From an uncultured Eubacteriales bacterium (GTDB taxonomy: Bacteria > Bacillota > Clostridia > Christensenellales > Aristaeellaceae): 49,150 nt of DNA. Of this stretch, positions 42,734 to 49,150 are shown in pieces (the first letter of the stretch is position 1; each line of letters begins with the position of its first letter). The stretch covers positions 1 to 49,150 of the forward strand of contig CALVNS010000020.1 of NCBI GenBank assembly GCA_944349855.1. The letters run 5' to 3'. The position numbers were made by a program, and so were the translations under genes. The notes beneath the pieces are model-generated. The model did no database searches and was not told the DNA's origin. It saw only the letters and a list, made by a program, of their open reading frames with translations.

Positions 42734-44227
42734 TTAGCCGCCGCAGGGATGCAGCACGCCGTCGCGGCTGTGATTGTTCAGCGAGGGATCGCGCATGCAC
42801 AGATGCACGGCGGCCGTGGTGAACGTGCGGGGGAGCGCCAGGATGTTCGGATGGGGCCCGACGTACTTGCGCATGGCGTCCTGCAGCGCCTCCTCGAACG
42901 TGGCGCGCGTCTTGAGGCCCATGCCGCGCGCATAGCCGGGCTCGCGCGCGCCGACGATGTAGATGGCGCTGGTGTGCATCTCGGCCAGGTGGCCGCAGCT
43001 CATCATCGAGAAGCCGTGGAACGGGTGGAACGCATTCGCGAACCGGTAGCGGCGCACGTATTCGGCATTGGTGGCAAAGTACTCGCCGTAGCGGTTCATG
43101 TCCGGCAGGGTCTGCATGCCGTCATGCTGGAACATCTCGTATAGCTCGCGCGCATACGGCCAGCGCTCGTCGTGAAAATAGCCGTCGCACAGGCTGGAGA
43201 CGATGAACACGCACCGGTCGGACAGCACGCGCTTGTGCCGGATGACCTGCGCGGAGAGCGCCTGCATCATCTGAATGGGATTGGTGCCCATGCCGTCGCC
43301 GTAGTGGAAGTTGGTCGGCATGCCGAAGACCACCACGTCGTAGGGCTTTTCCGCCCAGTGCACGTACGTGCGCCGGTCCGCCATGCGCCACGAGACCGCC
43401 TGCACTTCCTTCGCCCAGCCGGAGTGGATCTCGATCTGCCGGCTGCAGGTATCCAGCACCGCGTCGCAGCAGAAGAAGCGCTTGCCCATCTTCTCCTCCA
43501 TGAACTGCCCCTGCGTGTCGAAGCGGCTGCGCATCTCGCTGTGGGTGGACACGGGCACGAAGTCCGGCCGGTGCATCACCTGCGGCACATGGTGGGCCGA
43601 GATGCTGCGCCAGTGCGTGATGCCCGTGGCGCAGTGCTTGTACCCGCCCGAGTAGCCCCCGTACGGATTGCCCTGCGTGTGGCCCACGAGCACGGCCACG
43701 TCCGCCTCGTACACCTGCCGGTTCATGATGACCCGGTCGCCCTGCGCGGTGCAGCCCAGATCCACGAGGTGATCCCAATCCTCGCTGTCGTGGCTGGTCA
43801 GCTGTCCGGATGGGTAGAACGCCTCAAACAGCGCGTCGCCCAGAATCGCGCGCATCTCCTGCACCGTCGCCCGCGGGTGCAGGCCGTTGGAGATGAGCAG
43901 CAGCACGTCCTGCGCCCGCACGCCCGCGGCGTACAGCTCGTCCAGGCACGCGCGCACCGCCACCTTGCGATGGCTCGTCGGCTGGCAGCCGCCCTTGACG
44001 ATATCCGGAATCACGATCACCACGCGGCTGCCCGCGTGCGCCTGCTCCCGCAGCGGCGCCATGCCCAGCGGATGGCGCAGGCTGTGCAGCGTGGCCGCGT
44101 AGAGGCTGTCCCAGTCCTGCGGCAGGCAGGGCGGATCCGCCACCGTCTGGCCGGGAATGAACACGTCGGTCGTGTCGGGCAGCTGCGCCTGCATCAGCCC
44201 ATGCCCATATTCGAAGGAAAGCTGCAT
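42734..44227 (-). CDS. LarA-type nickel-dependent racemase/epimerase homologue
   Basis: A 497-residue protein of the LarA (DUF2088) superfamily, somewhat longer than lactate racemase (~420). Recognisable blocks are VVIVIPDIVKGGCQPTSHRK (position of the family's DDxTRP motif), LLISNGLHPRATVQEMRAILG (the NGTHR-like catalytic region, His kept), VLVGHTQGNPYGGYSGGYKHCATGITHWRSIS (lysine that binds the nickel-pincer cofactor) and VVFGMPTN. The substrate is unlikely to be lactate given the motif drift; a sugar acid or polyol acid is possible. No cofactor genes larBCE are nearby. It is co-transcribed with a triosephosphate-isomerase paralogue. Confidence 0.82.
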   Translation of the reverse strand: MQLSFEYGHGLMQAQLPDTTDVFIPGQTVADPPCLPQDWDSLYAATLHSLRHPLGMAPLREQAHAGSRVVIVIPDIVKGGCQPTSHRKVAVRACLDELYAAGVRAQDVLLLISNGLHPRATVQEMRAILGDALFEAFYPSGQLTSHDSEDWDHLVDLGCTAQGDRVIMNRQVYEADVAVLVGHTQGNPYGGYSGGYKHCATGITHWRSISAHHVPQVMHRPDFVPVSTHSEMRSRFDTQGQFMEEKMGKRFFCCDAVLDTCSRQIEIHSGWAKEVQAVSWRMADRRTYVHWAEKPYDVVVFGMPTNFHYGDGMGTNPIQMMQALSAQVIRHKRVLSDRCVFIVSSLCDGYFHDERWPYARELYEMFQHDGMQTLPDMNRYGEYFATNAEYVRRYRFANAFHPFHGFSMMSCGHLAEMHTSAIYIVGAREPGYARGMGLKTRATFEEALQDAMRKYVGPHPNILALPRTFTTAAVHLCMRDPSLNNHSRDGVLHPCGG

Positions 44228-44248
44228 CGTCCGTCTCCTTTCCAGGGA

Positions 44249-45088
44249 TCAATGCCCCAGGTACGCTTCCACGATCTGCAAAAACTCGTCGGGATAAAAG
44301 CCGATCTCGCCCGAAAAGCGCGTGAGCGCGATCAGCCCGCCGTCGATCTCCCCGATGCCGGCGAGCATGCCCGCATTCTCCAGCTTCAGCCCGCCGCCAT
44401 ACACCACCGGCAGGCCGCCCATGCGCGACTTGACCCAGCGCGCCGTCTCCCGGATGCAGCGCGCATCCGCGGGCGTGCGCCCCGGCCCGATCGACCACAC
44501 CGGCTCGTAGCCCAGCACCACGCGCCCCATGTCCGCGCCGTCCAGCCCCTGCGCCAGCTGGTCGCTGAGCACCTCGCGCCACGACGGGCGCTCCTCCATC
44601 CGCTCGCCCACGCAGTACAGCACGCTCAGCCCGGCCGCCTGCGCCGCGCGCACCTCCTGACCCAGCGCGCGATTGACCGCCTGCGCCGCCGCCGCGCCCG
44701 TCACCCCCGCCAGCGACAGCAGCGACAGCTTGCGCACCCGCTCCTCGCAGTGCCCGATCAGCGCCCACGAGCACCCCAGCTCCCGCGCCGCGTTGCCCGT
44801 GCGCGCGCCCGTGAACGCGCCGAAATTGCCCCCGGGCGCCGTGTCGCCCGCGCACACGCCCTGGCACCCCAGCTCCACGGCGACGGGCGCCTCCAGCGCC
44901 GCACGCGCCCCCAGCAGGTGCGCCTCCGGAAAGAACATCACAAACCGCGCGCCGGCGTATCCGCGCAGCGCGTCCTGCGTGGCGCGCACGATGCCCGCGC
45001 CCCAGCGATCCATCGGATACAGCCGGTTCACGCCCCCGCGCGCGGGGGAGATGTCGAAGCGCTTGAGGTTCAAGAAGATGTATTTCAC
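44249..45088 (-). CDS. Triosephosphate isomerase paralogue
   Basis: A 279-residue TIM-family protein. The catalytic residues appear kept: Lys in NLKRFD (usual NWKMN), His in LIGHCEERV (usual IGHSERR), Glu in LGYEPVWSIGPGRTP (usual AYEPVWAIGTGK), and YGGGLKLENAGML for the phosphate loop. The changes around each motif and the extra N-terminal loop (SPARGGVNRLYPMDRWG) set it apart from housekeeping TpiA. Such paralogues can act on other phosphorylated ketoses, for example tetrulose phosphates. The start is GTG at 45088 after AAAGGGAGGGACGCAG. First gene of a two-gene operon with the LarA homologue. Confidence 0.85.
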   Translation of the reverse strand: MKYIFLNLKRFDISPARGGVNRLYPMDRWGAGIVRATQDALRGYAGARFVMFFPEAHLLGARAALEAPVAVELGCQGVCAGDTAPGGNFGAFTGARTGNAARELGCSWALIGHCEERVRKLSLLSLAGVTGAAAAQAVNRALGQEVRAAQAAGLSVLYCVGERMEERPSWREVLSDQLAQGLDGADMGRVVLGYEPVWSIGPGRTPADARCIRETARWVKSRMGGLPVVYGGGLKLENAGMLAGIGEIDGGLIALTRFSGEIGFYPDEFLQIVEAYLGH

Positions 45089-45131
45089 CTGCGTCCCTCC
45101 CTTTGCTTCCCCCATGGGGAAATCATTCGTA

Positions 45132-45176
45132 ATACACTGGTGTGTATAGTATACCACCTTTTCGTCCGGTAGGCAA
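45132..45176 (-). promoter_or_regulatory. Promoter and operator of the TIM-paralogue/LarA operon
   Basis: Minus-strand TTGCCT (45176-45171), 17 bases, TATACT (45153-45148) with an upstream TGG giving an extended -10. The -10 lies within the odd palindrome GTATAGTATAC (45144-45154), and ATACAC-TGGT-GTGTAT (45132-45147) directly overlaps the expected transcription start, a good repressor site. Confidence 0.78.
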
Positions 45177-45260
45177 GACGCTTTGCCCAAAAGCCATGCG
45201 CGCCCCGTCGGCGCTCAGGGCGACTGCGACAAAAAAATGACGCAAAAATATAGAATGTCC

Positions 45261-45289
45261 TTGATTTATTCGAGTGTATCTGTTAAAAT
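45261..45289 (+). promoter_or_regulatory. Promoter of the Lpl-type ABC importer
   Basis: TTGATT (45261-45266), 17 bases, TAAAAT (45284-45289), with TG at 45281 as extended -10. The surrounding 45220-45300 is AT-rich compared with the genes. A ~60-base leader follows. Confidence 0.75.
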
Positions 45290-45356
45290 GGCCCTAAAGT
45301 GAGGGCGCGAGAGGCGCGACCCCCGTCCCATCGATCGCAAGGAGGATGATACCGGT

Positions 45357-46901
45357 ATGAAAAAGCTGCTCTGTATCGTGCTCGCCCTGCTGATGCTGCC
45401 CGTCATGGCCATCGGTGAGAGCACGGCCGTCCTGAACACGGAGGGCGAAATGCCCATCGTCACCGAGCCTGTGACGCTTTCGATCTTCGGTAAGCAGGGC
45501 GCCATCCACGCCGACTGGCAGACGATGGACTTCTTTACCGAATATCAGAAGATGACCGGCGTCACGCTGGACTTCCAGCAGGCGCCTTCGCAGGGCTATG
45601 ACGAGGCCAAGGCGCTGATGTTCGCCAGCGGCGTAGGCGCCTACCCCGACATGCTCGTAGCCGCCGGCCTGAACGGCTCTGAGATCATCCGCTACGGCGA
45701 GGAGGGCGTGCTCATCCCGCTGGAAGAGCTGATGGAGACCTACGCGCCCAACTACACCGCGCTGATGGAGAAGTACCCCGACATTGAGGGGCGCATCACC
45801 GCGCCGGACGGGCACATCTACGCGCTGGCCGCGGTCATTGCCGTGCCTGCCGCCCGCACCGCCAAGATCTGGTGCAATACCGCCTGGCTCGAGGCCAACG
45901 GCCTGGAAGTCCCCACCACCTTTGAGGAGCTGGAGGAGGTCCTGCGCGCGTTCAAGACCTACGACGCCAACGGCAACGGCGAGGCCGACGAGATCCCCAT
46001 CGCCGCCGCCGACCTGCCCAGCTGGCTGACCACCATGGCCGGCATGTTCGGCCTGCAGTACCAATTCGGCCAGGAGATGAACCTCAGCGACGACGGCAAG
46101 ACCCTCACCACCTGGCTGACGAGCGACGAGTTCCGCCAGCTGCTGGAGTGGACCGCCAAGATCTACGCCGAGGGCCTGCTCGACCCCGACATCTTCACCC
46201 AGGAATACTCCGAATTCAACGCCAAGATGAGCGGCCAGATGATGGGCATCTTCTTCAATCAGGCCGACGACGCGTTTGACTCCACCGACTACATCGGCAT
46301 CGCGCCCTTTGCCGGCATGAGCGAGGACATCTACGTGCAGAGCGGCCCCGTCGCCCGCGACATGGGCACCTTCGCCATCACCTGCGACTGTGAATACCCC
46401 GAGGTTGCCCTGCGCTGGATCGACTACCTCTTCAGCGACGAGGGCTCCTACCTGGAGCGCTACGGCATCGAGGGCAAGACCTGGACCCGCGACGAGGACG
46501 GCTACCCCGTCTACGCCGACGGCATCCTGGACAACCCCAACGGCTCCGGCCCCACCATCGCCCAGTTCACCTTCTGGCCCGGCGGCGGCGCGCCCCAGTA
46601 CCTCAACGAGAACAACTGCATCGCCGTCACCTCCGACACCACCCAGGCCGCTCAGGAGGCGCTCAACCCCTACATGGACTACACCCTCTACGCCGAGCCC
46701 CTCTTTGACGCCGACACCAACTCCCGCCTGCAGATCCTGGGCAACGACATCGACACCTACGTGCGCTCCAGCGCCGCCAAGTTCATCCGCGGCGAGATGT
46801 CCTTCGACGAGTGGGATACCTACTGCCAGACCCTGGAGGGCATGGGCCTGCAGGAGTGGGTCGGCATCTACCAGGAGCGCCTGGACTCCTATCAGCAGTA
46901 A
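45357..46901 (+). CDS. ABC transporter substrate-binding protein, family 1 (LplA/LipO-like)
   Basis: A 514-residue secreted binding protein. The signal peptide MKKLLCIVLALLMLPVMAIG precedes ESTAV; there is no lipobox cysteine at the cleavage site (the only Cys is at residue 6). The mature domain has PVTLSIFGKQGAIHADW, YPDMLVAAGLNGSEI, and a calcium-loop-like YDANGNGEADEIPI near residue 205, frequent in this group. Its fold and neighbours match the binding proteins of complex-carbohydrate importers of the YtcQ/YtcP/YteP and Lpl type. The start follows AAGGAGGATGATACCGGT. No ATPase gene is in the operon, so a shared MsmX-like ATPase is expected elsewhere. Confidence 0.92.
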   Translation: MKKLLCIVLALLMLPVMAIGESTAVLNTEGEMPIVTEPVTLSIFGKQGAIHADWQTMDFFTEYQKMTGVTLDFQQAPSQGYDEAKALMFASGVGAYPDMLVAAGLNGSEIIRYGEEGVLIPLEELMETYAPNYTALMEKYPDIEGRITAPDGHIYALAAVIAVPAARTAKIWCNTAWLEANGLEVPTTFEELEEVLRAFKTYDANGNGEADEIPIAAADLPSWLTTMAGMFGLQYQFGQEMNLSDDGKTLTTWLTSDEFRQLLEWTAKIYAEGLLDPDIFTQEYSEFNAKMSGQMMGIFFNQADDAFDSTDYIGIAPFAGMSEDIYVQSGPVARDMGTFAITCDCEYPEVALRWIDYLFSDEGSYLERYGIEGKTWTRDEDGYPVYADGILDNPNGSGPTIAQFTFWPGGGAPQYLNENNCIAVTSDTTQAAQEALNPYMDYTLYAEPLFDADTNSRLQILGNDIDTYVRSSAAKFIRGEMSFDEWDTYCQTLEGMGLQEWVGIYQERLDSYQQ

Positions 46902-46917
46902 ACCCCTGAACGCACGC

Positions 46918-46970
46918 CCCTGAATGAACCCCGAATGAAACCCCGAATGAAACCCGAATGAAACCCGAAT
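46918..46970 (+). repeat. Short tandem repeat (CCCGAATGAAA unit)
   Basis: Immediately after the binding-protein gene, about five copies of an 11-12-base unit C(C)CCGAATGAA(A) stand in tandem, with slightly degenerate ends. Confidence 0.85.
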
Positions 46971-47032
46971 GCACACCCCCCGCGCATCGCCCCGCGCGAC
47001 GCGCGGCCTGACCCCAACGCCCATCCCGCACG

Positions 47033-47061
47033 GGGGAGAGGGGGACTGCCCCCCTCTCCCC
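47033..47061 (+). repeat. GC-rich hairpin before the permease gene
   Basis: A perfect 12-bp stem GGGGAGAGGGGG / CCCCCTCTCCCC with loop ACTGC and no T-run. It lies between the binding-protein and permease genes and probably limits read-through or protects the upstream mRNA end. It resembles the hairpin part of the GC-rich 3'-flanking repeats. Confidence 0.75.
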
Positions 47062-47090
47062 GCTTCGGCTCTATGTAAGGAGGAAACGCC

Positions 47091-48035
47091 ATGCTCGCCA
47101 AGCAATCCGCCGGCCGGCGACTGCAACGGTACCTGCGGCGCGACGTGCTCGCCCACTGGCAGCTGCTCGCCCTGCTCGCCCTGCCGCTGGCCTGGTACAT
47201 CATCTTCTGCTACATCCCCATGTTCGGCGTGCAGCTGGCATTCAAGAGCCACAAGGTCACGCTCGGCATCTGGCACAGCCCCTGGGCCGACCCGCTGCTC
47301 AAGCACTTCTCGCGCTACTTCTCCTCCTACTACGCCTGGAGCACCATCTGGAACACGCTGGCCCTCAACCTGGGCTGCCTGGCCATCGGCTTCCCCGCGC
47401 CGATCCTGCTGGCCCTCATCCTCAACGAGATCGACAACGTGCGCTTCCGCAAGGCGCTGCAAAACGTCACCTACATCCCCTACTTCCTCTCCATCGTGGT
47501 GGTGGTGAGCATGCTCAAGCTCTTCTGCGACGAGCGCTACGGCGTCATCAACATCCTGCTGCAGGCCCTCAACCTGCAGGCCCTGCCCCTCATGGAGTCC
47601 GAGCGCTACTTCCGCCCGCTCTACGTCCTCTCCAACGTCTGGCAGAACATGGGCTGGAACGCCATCATCTACGTCGCGGCCCTCGCCGGCATCGACATGG
47701 CCCTCTACGAGGCCGCCACCATCGACGGCGCTACCCGCTGGCAGAAGATCCTCCACGTCTCCCTGCCCTGCATCCTGCCCACCATCGTCACCATGCTGAT
47801 CCTGCGCATCGGCCAGCTGATGACCATCGGCTTTGAAAAGGCCCTGCTCATGCAAAACGATATGAACATCGGCACGAGCGAGATCATCTCCACGCTCGTG
47901 TACAAAAACGGCATCCAGAACGGCGACTACAGCTACGCCACCGCCGTGGGCCTCATGAACTCCGCCGTCAACCTCGTGCTGATCGTCGCGGCCAACACCT
48001 TCTGCCGCCGCACGCTCAACGAGAGCCTTTGGTGA
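47091..48035 (+). CDS. ABC sugar transporter permease (LplB/YteP-like)
   Basis: A 314-residue membrane protein with six predicted helices. Family traits are LPLAWYIIFCYIPMFGVQLAFKSHK at the N-terminus, FRKALQNVTYIPYFLSIVVVVSM, and the cytoplasmic EAA loop YEAATIDGATRWQKILHVSLPCILPTI. Together with the next permease it forms the channel for oligosaccharides delivered by the binding protein upstream. The start follows GTAAGGAGGAAACGCC. Confidence 0.94.
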   Translation: MLAKQSAGRRLQRYLRRDVLAHWQLLALLALPLAWYIIFCYIPMFGVQLAFKSHKVTLGIWHSPWADPLLKHFSRYFSSYYAWSTIWNTLALNLGCLAIGFPAPILLALILNEIDNVRFRKALQNVTYIPYFLSIVVVVSMLKLFCDERYGVINILLQALNLQALPLMESERYFRPLYVLSNVWQNMGWNAIIYVAALAGIDMALYEAATIDGATRWQKILHVSLPCILPTIVTMLILRIGQLMTIGFEKALLMQNDMNIGTSEIISTLVYKNGIQNGDYSYATAVGLMNSAVNLVLIVAANTFCRRTLNESLW

Positions 48036-48051
48036 AGGGGGTGCGTGCAAC

Positions 48052-48957
48052 ATGATCAAAGCCAAACGCCGTGCCTCCCACATCCGCCAGACGCGCGCAG
48101 ACCGCATCTTCCAGACCGTCATCGTCGCCCTGGGCGTCGTGCTGATGATCCTGGTCGCCTACCCCCTGTACTTCACCATCATCGCCTCCTTCTCCAAGCC
48201 CGAAGATGTGCTCATGGGCCGCGTCATCCTCTGGCCCCGCAACATCTCCTTTGAAAGCTACAAGATGGTCGTGGCAGAGCGCGACATCTGGACCGGCTAC
48301 GGCAACACCATCGTCTATACCGTGCTGGGCACCGCCGTCAACATGGTCCTCACCACCATGATGGCCTACCCCCTCAGCTGCCGCGAAACCCCGTGGCGCG
48401 CCCCGCTGACGTTCATCGCCTCCTTTACGATGCTCTTCTCCGGCGGCCTGATCCCCACCTACCTGCTGGTCCGCCAGCTCGGCCTGTACGACACCATCTG
48501 GGCCATGGTCCTGCCCACGGGCATCACCACCTACAACATGCTGGTGATGAAGTCCTTCTTCCAGTCCAGCATCCCCATCGAGCTCAAGGAGGCCGCCCAC
48601 CTGGACGGCTGCAACGACCTGCGCACCCTGCTGCTCGTCGTGCTGCCCCTGTCCGGCCCCATCCTGGCCGTCATGGTGCTCTTCTACGCCGTCGCGCACT
48701 GGAACGAGTACTTCAACGCCCTCATCTACCTGCGCAACCGCGCCCTCATGCCCCTGCAGGTCGTCCTGCGCGAGATCCTGCTGCAGAATCAGGAGCTCGC
48801 CGCCGGCGACGGCACCGGCCTGTACGAGCGCATGATGGCCGCGGAGACCATGAAGTACGCGATCATCATCATCGCCAGCGTGCCGGTCATCTGCCTGTAT
48901 CCGCTGGTGCAGCGCCACTTCGTCAAGGGCGTCATGGTCGGCGCGATCAAGGGCTGA
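48052..48957 (+). CDS. ABC sugar transporter permease (LplC/YtcP-like)
   Basis: A 301-residue membrane protein, the partner of the preceding permease. The N-terminus DRIFQTVIVALGVVLMILVAYPLYFTIIASFSKP, the middle FSGGLIPTYLLVRQLGLYDTIWAMVLP, the EAA loop ELKEAAHLDGCNDLRTLLLVVLPLSGPI, and the C-terminus KGVMVGAIKG are canonical. The start follows GAAGGGGGTGCGTGCAAC. A terminator follows. Confidence 0.95.
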   Translation: MIKAKRRASHIRQTRADRIFQTVIVALGVVLMILVAYPLYFTIIASFSKPEDVLMGRVILWPRNISFESYKMVVAERDIWTGYGNTIVYTVLGTAVNMVLTTMMAYPLSCRETPWRAPLTFIASFTMLFSGGLIPTYLLVRQLGLYDTIWAMVLPTGITTYNMLVMKSFFQSSIPIELKEAAHLDGCNDLRTLLLVVLPLSGPILAVMVLFYAVAHWNEYFNALIYLRNRALMPLQVVLREILLQNQELAAGDGTGLYERMMAAETMKYAIIIIASVPVICLYPLVQRHFVKGVMVGAIKG

Positions 48958-48977
48958 ACAGCGCGCCTCCTGCGAAG

Positions 48978-49009
48978 ACACCCGCTCCCGAGAGGGGGCG
49001 GGTGTTTTG
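48978..49009 (+). terminator. Terminator of the Lpl-type importer operon
   Basis: A 12-bp stem ACACCCGCTCCC / GGGGGCGGGTGT (one G-U pair) with loop GAGA is followed by TTTTG. Confidence 0.9.
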
Positions 49010-49150
49010 CGCGCGGGGGAGGGGAACGAACGGGGAAGGAGAACGTGCGGGGGGGAGGGAAGGGGCGGGCGGGGGGCCCGCGGGGGGGGGGGGGGACGGT
49101 GCGGGGGAACGGAGGGGGGGGGGGGGGGGGACGGGGGGGGGGGGGGGGGG
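49010..49150. other. Low-complexity poly-G contig end, probable artefact
   Basis: From about 49010 the sequence becomes nearly pure G with occasional A and C, increasingly so to the edge. No gene or element can be supported here. The pattern is what false poly-G calls in two-colour short-read data produce at the end of an assembly. Confidence 0.8.

Noticed and set aside
46918-46970. Possible CRISPR array
   Set aside because: The repeats are 11-12 bases in direct tandem without spacers and no cas genes are present; it is a simple tandem repeat.

Overview
This window is a GC-rich (roughly two-thirds G+C), gene-dense piece of a bacterial chromosome. The best guess is an uncultured, gut-associated member of the Clostridia (Bacillota). 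This is inferred from AGGAGG-type ribosome sites before almost every gene, Lpl/Ytc-type and Opp-type sugar/peptide importers, a DUF951 protein, YtrA-type GntR regulation, and glycan-degrading enzymes that nearly all lack signal peptides, as expected for import followed by cytosolic cleavage. No rRNA, tRNA, CRISPR array, transposase or prophage gene was recognised. The last ~140 bases degrade into poly-G and look like a sequencing artefact at a contig end.

Layout, left to right. (1) 1-7077: two tandem paralogous TIM-barrel glycosidase-like proteins, an IclR regulator, a ribokinase, a SIS-domain isomerase and an RbsD/FucU mutarotase, closed by a strong terminator. (2) 7099-10240: a DMT exporter and a GH112 beta-galactoside phosphorylase with its own extended -10 promoter. 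(3) 10296-18132: a complete Opp/Dpp-type ABC importer (binding protein, two permeases, two ATPases, small membrane protein). The OppC-like permease carries a seven-bladed RCC1-type beta-propeller in its first extracellular loop, and the OppF-like ATPase carries a ~185-residue helical/coiled-coil insertion between Walker A and the Q-loop. (4) 18170-19402, minus strand: DAHP synthase behind a classical attenuator with a tyrosine-rich leader peptide. (5) 19455-23209: a YtrA-like GntR regulator, an ABC ATPase and membrane subunit, and a secreted probable lipoprotein.

(6) 23224-25306, minus strand: an MFS transporter and a GH43 enzyme. (7) 25425-26838: a zinc-ribbon protein and split chromate-transporter halves. 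(8) 26850-28516: a GH32 fructosidase. (9) 28547-35951, minus strand: an iolCAGBDE myo-inositol catabolic operon, divergent from (10) 36051-37783, an alpha/alpha-toroid lyase-like protein. (11) 37794-42357: DUF951, two tandem signal peptidases I, a heparinase II/III-like lyase and a GH88 unsaturated glucuronyl hydrolase, i.e. a small glycosaminoglycan-degradation set. (12) 42734-45176, minus strand: a triosephosphate-isomerase paralogue followed by a LarA-type protein. (13) 45261-49009: an Lpl-type ABC importer (binding protein plus two permeases).

Functionally, the window is a set of sugar import and cytosolic breakdown modules (galactosides, fructosides, inositol, uronate-containing polymers, pentose-like sugars). 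The strongest candidates for something undescribed are the propeller-bearing permease with its modified ATPase partner, and the Tyr-leader attenuator of DAHP synthase. A family of GC-rich hairpin repeats sits directly 3' of several genes, always in the orientation of the gene.
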